Source: Ancylobacter pratisalsi (GTDB lineage Bacteria > Pseudomonadota > Alphaproteobacteria > Rhizobiales > Xanthobacteraceae). From it: a stretch of 64,000 nt of DNA. Shown piece after piece: positions 16,746-28,889 of this stretch. Within the stretch, counting starts at the first letter, position 1. The number at the start of each line of letters is the position of its first letter. Where the stretch lies: positions 3,468,001 to 3,532,000 of the forward strand of contig NZ_CP048630.1 in the NCBI RefSeq assembly GCF_010669125.1, written 5' to 3'. The position numbers were made by a program, and so were the translations under genes. The notes under the pieces are model-generated. The model was not told the DNA's origin, did no database searches, and worked only from the letters and a program-made list of their open reading frames with translations.

Positions 16746-18727
16746 ACCCGGAAATCGGCCATTACGCTCTCGTGCTCGCCCTCGCCGTAGCGATCCTGCA
16801 GACGACGATCCCGATATGGGGCGCGCGAGCCGGAGACGCGGCATTGATGCGCGTGGGGCCGGCGCTAGCGGTGGTGCTGTTCGGCTTCATAAGCCTGTCC
16901 TTCGCCACGCTGGTCTCGGCCTATGTCCAGTCCGATTTCTCGGTACTGAATGTCGTCGAGAATTCGCACTCGATGAAGCCGCTGCTGTTCAAGATCACCG
17001 GAACCTGGGGGAACCACGAGGGTTCCATGCTGCTCTGGGTGCTGGTGCTGGCCCTGTTTGGTGCGCTGGTCGCGGTGTTCGGTTCCAACCTGCCGGCGAC
17101 CCTGAAGGCGAATGTGCTGGGCGTGCAGGGCTCGATTGCCACGGCTTTCCTGCTTTTCATCCTGCTCACCTCGAACCCGTTTGTCCGGGTGATGCCGGCA
17201 CCGGCCGAGGGGCAGGATCTCAACCCGATCCTCCAGGATATCGGCCTCGCGATCCATCCACCGCTGCTCTATCTCGGCTATGTCGGTTTCTCGATCACCT
17301 TCTCTTTTGCCGTCGCTGCGCTGATCGACGGGCGCATCGACGCCGCCTGGGCGCGCTGGGTGCGTCCCTGGGCACTGGCGGCGTGGGCCTTCCTGACGGT
17401 GGGTATCGCGATGGGCTCCTACTGGGCCTATTACGAGCTCGGTTGGGGCGGATGGTGGTTCTGGGATCCGGTCGAGAACGCGTCGTTGATGCCCTGGTTC
17501 GCCGGCACCGCGCTGATCCATTCCGCTGTCGTGATGGAAAAGCGCGACGCGCTGAAGGTGTGGACGATCCTGCTGGCCATTCTGGCTTTCTCACTCTCGC
17601 TGCTTGGCACCTTCCTGGTGCGCTCCGGCGTGCTGACCTCGGTGCACGCTTTCGCCACCGATCCCTCGCGCGGCGTGTTCATCCTCTGCATCCTCGTATT
17701 CTTCATCGGCGGCTCGCTGGCGCTCTATGCGCTGCGCGCCCCGATGCTCCGGCAGGGCGGCCTTTTCGCGCCGGTTTCGCGCGAGGGCGCGCTGGTGCTG
17801 AACAACCTGCTGCTGACGGCGGCGGCGGCGGCGGTGTTCGTGGGTACGCTCTATCCGCTGGCGCTGGAGGCCTTTAACGGCTCCAAGATCACCGTCGGCC
17901 CCCCCTATTTCAACCTGACCGTCGGGGCGCTGATGCTGCCGGTGGTGTTTGCCATGCCGTTCGGCCCTCTGCTGGCCTGGAAGCGTGGCGACCTTGCCGG
18001 CGCGGCGCAGAGGCTGATGGCAGCCTTTGGCGCCGCCATTATCGCCGCGACGCTCGCCGCCTATGTGCAGGGTGGGGGCCCCGCACTTGCGCCCATCGGC
18101 ATGGGACTGGCGGCGTTCATCATCATCGGCGCGGTGGTTGATCTTGCCGAGCGCTCCGGTTTGGGACGGGTGCCAGCGGCGACGGCGTTTGCACGCTTCA
18201 GGGGCCTGCCGCGCGCGACGTTCGGCGCCGCGATCGCCCATGCCGGCGTGGGCGTTTGCCTTCTCGGCATCATTGCCGAGACAAGCTGGAATGCCGAACG
18301 CATCATCGGAGCGAGGATCGGCCAGGCCTTCGAACTGGGCGGTTACGAGCTGACGCTTGACCGGCTGGAGCCGCGCCAGGGTCCGAACTATCGCGACGTT
18401 GTCGGCGTGTTCACGGTGCGTCGGGGCGGTGTCGATGTCGGCACCATTGAATCGGCCAAGCGCCTGTTCACCGCGCGCAACATGCCGACGACGGAAGCAG
18501 GCATCCGTACCTATGGCTTCAGCCAGCTCTATGTGAGCCTTGGCGACGAGCTTCCCAATGGCGCCATCGGGGTCAGGGCCTACTGGAAGCCGCTGGTGAC
18601 GCTGATCTGGCTGGGTTCGATCGTTATGGCGCTCGGGGGGGTGCTTTCGCTGTCCGACCGTCGTTTGCGGGTCGGCGCCCCCAAACCGGCACGCAAGCCG
18701 AAATCCGCTCCGGTGCCAGCGGAATGA
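16742..18727 (+). CDS. ccmF: Cytochrome c heme lyase subunit CcmF (CycK)
   Basis: A 661-residue polytopic membrane protein. It contains the tryptophan-rich WWD domain [18 protein letters not shown] at about residues 232-249, the conserved GTWGNHEGS (about 87-95) and HPPLLYLGY (172-180), all features of CcmF that handle heme at the periplasmic face. About 14-15 hydrophobic segments are present and a larger periplasmic domain lies near the C-terminus. CcmF reduces and ligates heme from CcmE to the CXXCH motif of apocytochromes. It is coupled to its neighbours by ATGA overlaps at both ends. Confidence 0.95.
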   Translation: MNPEIGHYALVLALAVAILQTTIPIWGARAGDAALMRVGPALAVVLFGFISLSFATLVSAYVQSDFSVLNVVENSHSMKPLLFKITGTWGNHEGSMLLWVLVLALFGALVAVFGSNLPATLKANVLGVQGSIATAFLLFILLTSNPFVRVMPAPAEGQDLNPILQDIGLAIHPPLLYLGYVGFSITFSFAVAALIDGRIDAAWARWVRPWALAAWAFLTVGIAMGSYWAYYELGWGGWWFWDPVENASLMPWFAGTALIHSAVVMEKRDALKVWTILLAILAFSLSLLGTFLVRSGVLTSVHAFATDPSRGVFILCILVFFIGGSLALYALRAPMLRQGGLFAPVSREGALVLNNLLLTAAAAAVFVGTLYPLALEAFNGSKITVGPPYFNLTVGALMLPVVFAMPFGPLLAWKRGDLAGAAQRLMAAFGAAIIAATLAAYVQGGGPALAPIGMGLAAFIIIGAVVDLAERSGLGRVPAATAFARFRGLPRATFGAAIAHAGVGVCLLGIIAETSWNAERIIGARIGQAFELGGYELTLDRLEPRQGPNYRDVVGVFTVRRGGVDVGTIESAKRLFTARNMPTTEAGIRTYGFSQLYVSLGDELPNGAIGVRAYWKPLVTLIWLGSIVMALGGVLSLSDRRLRVGAPKPARKPKSAPVPAE

Positions 18728-19236
18728 GCATGAAACGCCTTCGCTTCCTGTTGTGCGCGGCGGTGCTGATGGTCGCCCCCACCGGGCCGCTGCGTGCGGT
18801 TCAGCCTGACGAGGTACTGCCCGATCCCGTACAGGAGGCCCGCGCGCGCACGCTCTCCAAGGAACTGCGGTGCATGGTCTGTCAGAATCAGTCGATCGAC
18901 GATTCAGACGCGCCGCTGGCGAAGGACCTGCGTATCCTCGTGCGTGAGCGGATCAAGGCGGGCGACAGCAACGACCAGGTGCTGGATTATCTCGTCTCCC
19001 GCTACGGCGAATTCGTTCTGATGCGGCCGACCTGGCATGGCACCAACTGGATCCTGTGGCTGGCGCCCTTCCTGGTGCTGGTGGTGGGCGGAGGCGGGCT
19101 GGTGTTTGCTTATCGCCGTCGCCGCACCCCGGCGCCTTATGCGCCGCTCAGCGCGGAGGAGGAGACGCGGCTGCGCGAGCTCCTCGACGCAGAACCGGCT
19201 GCGGACCACAAGGGCGGCAACGTTACAAATGTTTAA
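18724..19236 (+). CDS. ccmH: Cytochrome c maturation protein CcmH (CycL), thioredoxin-like
   Basis: A 170-residue protein with a signal peptide, the redox motif LRCMVCQNQSIDDSDAPLA (cysteines 50 and 53), the helical segment LVSRYGEFVLMRP, and one C-terminal membrane segment (WLAPFLVLVVGGGGLVFAY). It reduces the cysteines of apocytochrome c before heme attachment, together with CcmF and CcmI. The start at 18724 overlaps the ccmF stop; an alternative ATG is at 18730. The gene has the short rhizobial form, because the CcmI function is encoded separately at 15161. Confidence 0.94.
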   Translation: MSMKRLRFLLCAAVLMVAPTGPLRAVQPDEVLPDPVQEARARTLSKELRCMVCQNQSIDDSDAPLAKDLRILVRERIKAGDSNDQVLDYLVSRYGEFVLMRPTWHGTNWILWLAPFLVLVVGGGGLVFAYRRRRTPAPYAPLSAEEETRLRELLDAEPAADHKGGNVTNV

Positions 19237-19332
19237 GCTCGCCGCCAGCCTGCGTTAAGGCGCGGGGCTCTACGTTCTCGTTCAAGCCTCCCCGGTCGGG
19301 GAGTGACACGACCGTCGAACGAGGACATCCCC

Positions 19333-20880
19333 ATGTCGCGCAACGCGCTTCCCGAGAATTCCAAGCCCGCCTCTTCCACTCTGCGCCGCAGCCGCACGCG
19401 GCTGCTCGCCGGTGTGTTTACTCTTGCCCTCGCGGGTGGCGCTGTTGGCGCCTACGTGCTTCCCGAGGCCGTCACCCCGGCCTTCGCCCAGCTGTCGACC
19501 AACCAGCCGGCCAGCACCTTCTCCTTCGCCGACATCGTCGAAAAGGTCTCGCCTGCCGTGGTGAGCGTGAAGGTGAAGAAGGACTCCGAAGAAGACGTCG
19601 CTATGGGCGACGACAGCATGGAAGGCAAGGTTCCCCCGCAGATTGAACGCTTCATGCGTCGCTTCGGCCTTGGCCAGGGCGGCCCCGAGATGGGCCCGCG
19701 TCGCGGCGGTCCGGGGCATGGTCGTGTCGTCGGCCAGGGTTCTGGCTTCTTCATCTCCGCTGATGGCTACGTCGTGACCAACAACCACGTGGTCGAGGGC
19801 GCCTCGGAAGTCGACGTCACCCTGACGGACGGCAAGTCCTACACCGCCAAGGTGATCGGCACCGATCCGCGCACGGATGTCGCGCTGCTGAAGGTTGACG
19901 GCCGTACCGACTTCCCGTGGGTGAAGCTTGCCGAGAAGGCGCCGCGCGTCGGCGACTGGGTGGTTGCTGTCGGTAACCCGTTCGGCCTGGGTGGCACCGT
20001 GACGGCGGGCATCGTCTCCGCGCGTGGTCGCGATATCGGTTCGGGCCCGTATGACGACTTCCTCCAGATCGACGCTCCGATCAACCGCGGCAATTCGGGC
20101 GGTCCGACCTTCAGCCTCGACGGCGACGTGATCGGCATGAATACCGCCATCGTCTCCCCCTCGGGCGGCAATGTCGGCATCGCCTTCGCGATCCCCTCGG
20201 AGACCGTGTCGCAGGTTGTCGACGCGCTGAAGAACGGCGGCCAGGTGGCGCGCGGTTATGTCGGCGTGCAGATCCAGCCGGTGAGCGATGAAGTCGCCGA
20301 AGCCATGGATCTCAAGGACGCCCAGGGTGCGCTGATCGCCCAGGTCCAGCCCGGCACGCCCGGCGAGAAGGCCGGTCTGAAGCCTGGCGACATCGTCACC
20401 GCGATCGACGGCCAGAACATCAAGGACTCCCGCGAGATGTCGCGTGAGGTCGCCAGCCACAAGCCCGGCTCGACCATCAAGCTGAGCGTGCTGCGCGACG
20501 GCAAGCCGATCACGGTCTCGGTGACGCTCGAGCAGCTCCCCGAACAGGTGGCCTCGGCTGATGGTCAGGATGCCGAACAGGGCACCAATGATCTGCCGCG
20601 CCTCGGTCTGTCGCTGGCTCCCGCAAAGGGTGTCGCCGGCGCCGGCGAGCAGGGCGTCGTGATCACCGAAGTGGATCCCAATGGCCCGGCAGCCGAGCGT
20701 GGCCTGAAGGCGGGCGATGTCATTCTCGACGTTGCCGGCAAGCCGGTGATGAACCCGAGCGATGTTCGCGATGGCCTCGCCGCCGCGAGCAAGGAGAACC
20801 GCAAGGCCGTGCTGATGCGGGTCAAGAACGATCGCGGCACGCGTTTCGTGGCGATCTCGCTCGGCAAGACCAAGGGCTGA
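19333..20880 (+). CDS. degP: Periplasmic serine endoprotease DegP/Do family
   Basis: A 515-residue HtrA protease. I chose ATG 19333 over the upstream GTG 19303 because GAGGA lies just before it and a normal signal sequence follows (LLAGVFTLALAGGAVGAYV). The catalytic triad is His152 (TNNHVVEG), Asp182 (RTDVALLK) and Ser255 (NRGNSGGPTF). Two PDZ domains follow at about residues 285-370 and 410-510. A long Q-linker/LA-type loop rich in Gly and Arg (about 85-132) lies before the protease core. It degrades or refolds damaged envelope proteins. Location after ccmH matches degP1 of rhizobia. Confidence 0.94.
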   Translation: MSRNALPENSKPASSTLRRSRTRLLAGVFTLALAGGAVGAYVLPEAVTPAFAQLSTNQPASTFSFADIVEKVSPAVVSVKVKKDSEEDVAMGDDSMEGKVPPQIERFMRRFGLGQGGPEMGPRRGGPGHGRVVGQGSGFFISADGYVVTNNHVVEGASEVDVTLTDGKSYTAKVIGTDPRTDVALLKVDGRTDFPWVKLAEKAPRVGDWVVAVGNPFGLGGTVTAGIVSARGRDIGSGPYDDFLQIDAPINRGNSGGPTFSLDGDVIGMNTAIVSPSGGNVGIAFAIPSETVSQVVDALKNGGQVARGYVGVQIQPVSDEVAEAMDLKDAQGALIAQVQPGTPGEKAGLKPGDIVTAIDGQNIKDSREMSREVASHKPGSTIKLSVLRDGKPITVSVTLEQLPEQVASADGQDAEQGTNDLPRLGLSLAPAKGVAGAGEQGVVITEVDPNGPAAERGLKAGDVILDVAGKPVMNPSDVRDGLAAASKENRKAVLMRVKNDRGTRFVAISLGKTKG

Positions 20881-20940
20881 GGATCGGTTCCGGCTGCTGC
20901 CCGTTCCGTCGCCCCCCTGGGTTGCAGTCGGTCCGGTGGC

Positions 20941-20967
20941 GCGGGGAGCCCCGAAAGGGCTTCCCGC
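20941..20967 (+). terminator. Hairpin downstream of degP, probable terminator
   Basis: An 11-base left arm (20941-20951) pairs with 20957-20967 with one G-U pair around a CGAAA loop. It begins 60 bases after the degP stop and precedes the next two-component operon. Only a weak T-rich tail (GTCGTCATTTCTC) follows, so termination may be partial. Confidence 0.5.
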
Positions 20968-21019
20968 GTCGTCATTTCTCCCGCCGCGATGCGCGGCTCC
21001 GATAGGCGCGAGGCTCGAA

Positions 21020-21811
21020 ATGACGTACATGGAGACGAGTTCGAATCCTCACTCGACCCATCCGGTCGGCTCGGCACCGGAAACCACGCTGGAGCCGGCG
21101 GACCTCAGGAACGCGTCCGAAGCCTCTGCCATGCGCCTGCTCGTCGTTGAAGATGATCGCGATGCCGCCGACTATCTGCGCAAGGCGTTCCGAGAATCCG
21201 GCCATGTTGTCGATCTCGCCTCCAATGGCGAGGAGGGGCTGACCTATGCGTGTGAAGGCGGCTACGACGTTCTGATCGTCGATCGCATGCTTCCGCGTCG
21301 CGATGGCCTTTCACTCATCACTGAGCTGCGCGCGCGCGGCGACCAGACGCCGGCGCTGATCCTTTCCGCGCTGGGACAGGTCGACGACCGTGTCACCGGC
21401 CTGCGTGCCGGCGGTGACGACTATCTTCCCAAGCCCTACGCCTTTTCTGAACTTCTGGCGCGGGTGGAAGTGTTGGCGCGCCGCGGTGCGCCGCAGGCGG
21501 CCGACACGGTCTATCGCGTCGCCGATCTGGAGCTCGACCGGCTTGCTCATAGCTGCACGCGAGCGGGCCAGGAAATCCCTCTGCAGCCGCGTGAATTCCG
21601 GCTGCTGGAATATCTGATGCGGCATGCCGGCCAGGTGGTGACCCGCACCATGCTGCTGGAGAATGTCTGGGACTACCATTTCGATCCGCAGACCAATGTG
21701 ATCGACGTGCACGTGTCGCGGCTGCGCTCAAAGATCGACAAGGGCTTCGACCCGCAATTGCTGCACACGGTGCGCGGCGCCGGATACATTATCCGTGACG
21801 TCGCTCGGTAG
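21020..21811 (+). CDS. OmpR-family response regulator
   Basis: A 263-residue regulator if read from ATG 21020, which has GAGG six bases upstream. The receiver itself starts at MRLLVVEDDRDA, encoded from ATG 21131, so a 226-residue form is also possible; the extra 37 residues look disordered. Asp88 of the long form (LIVDRMLPRRDG) is the phosphoacceptor. The DNA-binding domain has LQPREFRLLEYLMRHAG, TNVIDVHVSRLRSKID and LHTVRGAGYII. It overlaps the next kinase gene by 17 bases and sits between degP and glnE, as in rhizobia. Its regulon is unknown. Confidence 0.88.
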   Translation: MTYMETSSNPHSTHPVGSAPETTLEPADLRNASEASAMRLLVVEDDRDAADYLRKAFRESGHVVDLASNGEEGLTYACEGGYDVLIVDRMLPRRDGLSLITELRARGDQTPALILSALGQVDDRVTGLRAGGDDYLPKPYAFSELLARVEVLARRGAPQAADTVYRVADLELDRLAHSCTRAGQEIPLQPREFRLLEYLMRHAGQVVTRTMLLENVWDYHFDPQTNVIDVHVSRLRSKIDKGFDPQLLHTVRGAGYIIRDVAR

Positions 21812-23216
21812 GCTCATCCGCACGACGGCGTTCAAGCTGATCGCAGCGTATCTTCTGGTGTTCGCGGTCTTCGCAGGATCGGTGATCGCCTATCTGGGCT
21901 GGCACACACAGCGATTGGTGACCCGGCAGGCGATCGAGGCGATCGATGCCGATACGCGCTACATGCAGACGCAGTTCGAGCGCGGGGGCATCACCCGGCT
22001 GGTACAGGTGGTGAACCGCCGGGCGCGTGCGCCCGATGCCGGCCTGCTGCTCGTGACCAGCTTTAATGGCGATCCGTTGGCGGGAAACGTGCTGAATCTC
22101 CCGTTGGAGGTTCTCAGCCGACCAGGCTGGAGCGAGATCGGTTATGTGCGCTCGGAAGAAGCCCAAGGCCCCCTGAGCCGGGCCCTCGTCAATGTCATCT
22201 ATTTGCCAGGCGAATTCAGGCTCCTGATCGGGCGCGACGTCGTCGAGCGCGAAGAACTGCGGAAGATCATCATTGGTCCGGCGGTGTGGGGGCTCGGCCT
22301 TCTGGTCGTGCTTGGTGTGGCTGGCGGACTGTTCGTGACGCGACGCGTGCTGAAGCGCATCGACCAGATGACGGCGGTCTCCGAGAGCATCATGGCGGGA
22401 GATCTTTCCGGCCGCCTCGCCGTCGCGGGTACGGGCGACGAGTTTGACCGCCTCGCCCTCAGCCTCAACGCCATGCTGGAGCGCATCGAGACTTTGATGG
22501 TCGGGCTGAAGGATGTCTCCGACAACATCGCCCACGACCTGAAGACGCCGCTCACGCGATTGCGCAACCGCGCGGAGGACGCGTTGCGCACGGCCGAGGG
22601 TGACGATGAGTGGCGGCTTGCGACAGAGAAGACCATTGAGGAATCCGACGGGCTGATCCGCACCTTCGACGCCTTGCTGATGATCGCGCGAGCTGAAGCC
22701 CGGCAGGCGACAGCCGCTATGGTGAGCATCAATCTGGCGGATATGGCAGCGAGCGTTGCCGAGCTTTACGAGCCGGTCGCCGACGAGCGCGGTCTCGACC
22801 TCGTCCTGCGCGCCGAGGCAGAGTTGCGCGTGACCGGCGTGCGGGAATTGCTGGCCCAGGCGCTCTCAAATCTGCTCGACAATGCGATCAAGTATTCCGC
22901 GCCGGAACCGGATGGGGGCCGGCGCAGCATCAGCCTCGTCGCTGAACGGATCGACGGACGGGCGCGAGTGATTGTCGCGGATGCGGGGCCGGGTATTCCG
23001 GAGGCTGATCGACCGCGCGTGCTGGAGCGCTTCGTGCGTTTGGAAGCGAGCCGCACCCTTCCAGGCTCCGGCCTTGGTCTGTCGTTGGTGTCGGCGGTCG
23101 TGCACCTGCATGGCGGGAGCCTGACACTTGAAGACAATGAGCCCGGCCTGAGGGTAATTGTCGAGCTGCCGCTGGAACCCGCTGCCGACGAAGAAGCCCC
23201 CGCTAGCTCTTTTTGA
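21795..23216 (+). CDS. HAMP sensor histidine kinase, partner of the preceding regulator
   Basis: A 473-residue kinase from GTG 21795. It has a membrane segment at about residues 12-33, a periplasmic loop of about 125 residues, a second membrane segment (about 158-182), a HAMP domain, and the H box VSDNIAHDLKTPLTRLRNR with His247. The ATPase motifs are LSNLLDNAIKYS, VADAGPGIP and LPGSGLGLSLVSAVV. This is the heavy-metal/QseC-like class of orthodox kinases. The ligand is not evident from the sequence. Overlap with the regulator gene implies coupled translation. Confidence 0.88.
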   Translation: MTSLGRLIRTTAFKLIAAYLLVFAVFAGSVIAYLGWHTQRLVTRQAIEAIDADTRYMQTQFERGGITRLVQVVNRRARAPDAGLLLVTSFNGDPLAGNVLNLPLEVLSRPGWSEIGYVRSEEAQGPLSRALVNVIYLPGEFRLLIGRDVVEREELRKIIIGPAVWGLGLLVVLGVAGGLFVTRRVLKRIDQMTAVSESIMAGDLSGRLAVAGTGDEFDRLALSLNAMLERIETLMVGLKDVSDNIAHDLKTPLTRLRNRAEDALRTAEGDDEWRLATEKTIEESDGLIRTFDALLMIARAEARQATAAMVSINLADMAASVAELYEPVADERGLDLVLRAEAELRVTGVRELLAQALSNLLDNAIKYSAPEPDGGRRSISLVAERIDGRARVIVADAGPGIPEADRPRVLERFVRLEASRTLPGSGLGLSLVSAVVHLHGGSLTLEDNEPGLRVIVELPLEPAADEEAPASSF

Positions 23217-23263
23217 ACGAAACGCTCCTAGAGTGTGTTTGGCATAAAGAAAGCGGGGCATGA

Positions 23264-26200
23264 ATGGCGCTTGCGAGCGGAAGGAAGGCGGCGGTCAAGA
23301 CGGGCGTGCAGACAGCGGGGCTCGCCGCGAACCTGCGTGGCACCAGTTCGCCGGTCGCCGGTTCCAGGCTGGCGCCCGCGCTGGGTCGGCTGTTTGAAGA
23401 TGCGTCCGTTGAGCAGCGCCGCCATCTCACGTCGATCATGAAGGCGCATCCTGCGGCCCATGCGGTGCTGGCTGCGGTCGCCGAGCATTCTCCCTTCCTT
23501 TCCGATCTGATCCGGCTGGATCCCGACCGGATTCTTGGCATTCTGGAAAGCGATCCGCACGAGTATCTCGGGCAGGCGCGCGCGGCCGCCACGAGGGCCG
23601 TCGGCTTGAGCCGGGACGAGGCCGAGGTGATGGCCGTACTCCGTCGGCTGCGGGCGCAGACGGCGTTGGGCGTCGCCCTTGCGGACATCGGTGACGTGTT
23701 CGACCTGGCGAGCGTCACGCGTGAACTGACCGCGACGGCCGATGCCGCGATATCTGCCGCGGTCGCCTTCCTGCTGCGCGACGCGGCAGACGCGGGCAAG
23801 CTCGATAAGGCGCGGTTGGGTGAAGGGGGTGGAGGTTCGGGCTACGCCGTGCTCGCCATGGGCAAGCACGGTGCGGGTGAGCTGAACTATTCCAGCGATG
23901 TCGATCTGATTGTGCTCTTCGATCCTGAAGTCGCTCCACTCGCCGACGGTGTGGAGGCGGCACCTTTTTTTGTGCGGCTGACGCAGCGTCTTGTCCGCCT
24001 GCTCCAGGAGCGCACAGCCGACGGGTACGTGGCGCGCGTAGACCTGCGTCTGCGTCCCGACCCGGCCTCGACGCAGGTTGCTCTCTCCATCGATGCCGCG
24101 CTCGATTATTACGAGCGCGAGGGCGCCACCTGGGAGCGGGCGGCCTATATCAAGGCGCGGCCAGTCGCCGGTGACATCGAATTGGGCGATAGCTTCCTGA
24201 AGCGGCTTGCCCCCTTTGTCTGGCGCCGCTCACTGGACTACGCGGCCGTCGCCGACGTCCATGCCATGAAACAGGACATTCACGCCTTTCGCGGTCATGA
24301 GGCGATTGCGGTCGAGGGGCACAATGTGAAGCTTGGGCGCGGTGGCATTCGTGAGATCGAGTTCTTTGCCCAGACCCAGCAACTGATCGCCGGCGGCCGC
24401 GACCCGCGCCTCCGCACGCGGCGTACCCTCGAAGCACTTGTCCTGCTCGCTGAATCCGGCTGGATCGGGGAAGCGGCGCGCGCCGAACTCGACGAAGCCT
24501 ATCATTTCCTGCGCCGGGTCGAGCACCGGCTCCAGATGGTCGCTGACGCCCAGACCCATACCCTTCCGGAGGGCGCTGAAGATCTCGCGACCTTTGCTCG
24601 CTTCATGGGCTACGCAAACGGTCGCGACTTCGCCGAGGCCCTGACACGACGGCTGACATGCGTTCAAAATCACTATTCGCGGCTGTTCGAGGATGTGCCT
24701 CCCCGGGCGGCAGTCGATGGGCGGTTGGAATTCCCCGCCGAAAGTGACGATCGCGAGACCCTCGCCACCTTGCACAAGCTGGGCTTTGCAGACCCACGCT
24801 CGGCGAGTGCCACGGTCCGGGGCTGGCTTTCCGGCGAGCATCGCGCGTTGCGCCCGCCCACCGTGCGCGCAAATCTCGCCGTCGTGGTCCCGTTGCTGAT
24901 CGACGCGTTGGCGCGCGGCGGTGCGCCCGATGCCGCACTGAACGCGACGGATCGCTTCTTTCGCGACCTGCCGACCGCCCATAGACTGTTGCCGGCGCTG
25001 GTCCGCCATCCTGATCTGGTGCGCCTGTTGGCGACGATACTCGGGACCGCGCCACGGCTGGGAGAGATGCTGGCGCATCGCCCCTCGCTGATTGATGCCT
25101 TGCTTGATCCTGCCTTCTTCGGCGCGCTGCCTGACGAGGCCGCACTTGCCGATAGACTGTCCTCCTTGCTCGATCAGGCGGAGGATGAAGAGGATCTGCT
25201 CGACCACGCGCGCCGGTTCCGCCAGGAACAGCATGTGCTCATAGGTGTGCGCATCCTTTCCGGCACGCTGCCGGCGGCGCGTGCAGGGGAGGCCTTCGCT
25301 CGGCTGGCAGGCGTGATCATTCGTGCTCTTTTCGGTGTGGTGGAGAGACGGTTTCGCGCGGCGTATGGCGTTATTGCCGGTGGCGAAATCGCGGTACTTG
25401 CCATGGGCAAGCTTGGTGGCCGCGAGATGACGGCCGGCTCGGACCTGGATCTGATCGTGCTCTACGATTTCGATCAGGATCACCCTGAGAGTGATGGTGC
25501 GCGTCCCTTGTATGGCGGGCAGTATTTCGCACGCTTCACCCAGCGTCTCATAAGCGTCCTGACGACGCCGACCAATGCCGGCCAGCTTTATGAGGTCGAT
25601 CTTCGGCTTCGCCCCTCGGGTCGCTCAGGTCCGGTGGCGACCAGCCTGCCACGCTTCGAGGTCTATCAGGCCGAGGAAGCCTGGACCTGGGAGCACATGG
25701 CGCTCACGCGCGCGCGTGTCGTTTCAGCGTCTCCCGCCTTCGCTGGCAAGGTCGAGGCGACCATCAGGCAGGTACTGCGGCGAAAGCGCGACCTGCCCCG
25801 GATCGCCGCCGACATTCGCGACATGCGCATCGCCGTCGCCGAAGAGAAGGGTGAGGATGAGCCGTGGGACCTCAAATATGCGCGTGGCGGATTGGTTGAT
25901 ATCGAATTTGCCGCCCAATTTCTGGTGCTTGCCCACGCTTCGCGGCATCCTCAGGTCATCAATACCTCGACATTGCGCGTGATCGAGGCGGCGCGATCGA
26001 TCGGTCTCATTGACGCGGAGGATGGACAGGTTCTGGCGGATGCCTGCCGGTTACTGCACGACCTCACACAGGTCCTGCGCCTCGCGCTCGTTGGTCCGTT
26101 CCAGCCCGCCGAGGCAAGCCCCGCGTTGCGCCGGCTTCTGGCGCGGGCGGGTGGCATGCCGGACTTCTCCACTTTGGAAGCCCATCTTTTCGAAACGCAG

Positions 26201-26272
26201 GCCGAGGTCCGCCTGATTTTTGAGCGGGTGCTGGCTCAAGCGGAGGTCGTGCCCGTGCGCCGCAAAGGCTGA
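23264..26272 (+). CDS. glnE: Bifunctional glutamine synthetase adenylyltransferase/deadenylyltransferase
   Basis: A 1002-residue protein of normal GlnE size. Two nucleotidyltransferase domains are seen: the N-terminal adenylyl-removing domain with GELNYSSDVDLIVLFD (about residues 205-220) and the C-terminal adenylylating domain with GREMTAGSDLDLIVLYDFD (about 715-735). GlnE adds or removes AMP on a glutamine synthetase tyrosine in response to PII proteins and glutamine, so setting ammonium assimilation. It follows the degP-linked kinase by 47 bases and faces the PleC-like gene tail to tail, with only 41 bases between them. Confidence 0.96.
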   Translation: MALASGRKAAVKTGVQTAGLAANLRGTSSPVAGSRLAPALGRLFEDASVEQRRHLTSIMKAHPAAHAVLAAVAEHSPFLSDLIRLDPDRILGILESDPHEYLGQARAAATRAVGLSRDEAEVMAVLRRLRAQTALGVALADIGDVFDLASVTRELTATADAAISAAVAFLLRDAADAGKLDKARLGEGGGGSGYAVLAMGKHGAGELNYSSDVDLIVLFDPEVAPLADGVEAAPFFVRLTQRLVRLLQERTADGYVARVDLRLRPDPASTQVALSIDAALDYYEREGATWERAAYIKARPVAGDIELGDSFLKRLAPFVWRRSLDYAAVADVHAMKQDIHAFRGHEAIAVEGHNVKLGRGGIREIEFFAQTQQLIAGGRDPRLRTRRTLEALVLLAESGWIGEAARAELDEAYHFLRRVEHRLQMVADAQTHTLPEGAEDLATFARFMGYANGRDFAEALTRRLTCVQNHYSRLFEDVPPRAAVDGRLEFPAESDDRETLATLHKLGFADPRSASATVRGWLSGEHRALRPPTVRANLAVVVPLLIDALARGGAPDAALNATDRFFRDLPTAHRLLPALVRHPDLVRLLATILGTAPRLGEMLAHRPSLIDALLDPAFFGALPDEAALADRLSSLLDQAEDEEDLLDHARRFRQEQHVLIGVRILSGTLPAARAGEAFARLAGVIIRALFGVVERRFRAAYGVIAGGEIAVLAMGKLGGREMTAGSDLDLIVLYDFDQDHPESDGARPLYGGQYFARFTQRLISVLTTPTNAGQLYEVDLRLRPSGRSGPVATSLPRFEVYQAEEAWTWEHMALTRARVVSASPAFAGKVEATIRQVLRRKRDLPRIAADIRDMRIAVAEEKGEDEPWDLKYARGGLVDIEFAAQFLVLAHASRHPQVINTSTLRVIEAARSIGLIDAEDGQVLADACRLLHDLTQVLRLALVGPFQPAEASPALRRLLARAGGMPDFSTLEAHLFETQAEVRLIFERVLAQAEVVPVRRKG

Positions 26273-26313
26273 CGCCCTTATTTGCCGCATTGTGGAGTGC
26301 GCGCAGGAGAACT

Positions 26314-28635
<2,322 letters not shown>

Positions 28636-28702
28636 CGCCGGCCTCCCCCGAAGTCCCAGAACCCTTTCCCAGTCGACCTGGAGTGATGTGCCGCATCTCT
28701 CC

Positions 28703-28758
28703 GAATCACCCCGATTTGAATCGAATCCGCCCCCTCGTGTCCAGAGTCCTCGGGAGTC
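28703..28758. promoter_or_regulatory. Cluster of five GANTC (CcrM methylation) sites
   Basis: GAATC occurs at 28703, 28718 and 28723 and GAGTC at 28744 and 28754, five sites in 56 bases. They lie 68-123 bases upstream of the PleC-like start and 130 bases before the broken fae homologue. In alphaproteobacteria GANTC is methylated by CcrM in step with replication, and clusters mark cell-cycle promoters. The intergenic stretch 28636-28889 holds nothing else that I can name. Confidence 0.6.
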
Positions 28759-28889
28759 AAGTTTGAGGTGTGATCAACTTAGGGTAGCGGTGTGGTGTTT
28801 TGGTAGGGCATGTCCGGCATTGGGCGATGGGCGCGCAGATGGGCGCGATGCTATGCGCTGGATGCCGATAGCACCTCAGGGAGACGACG

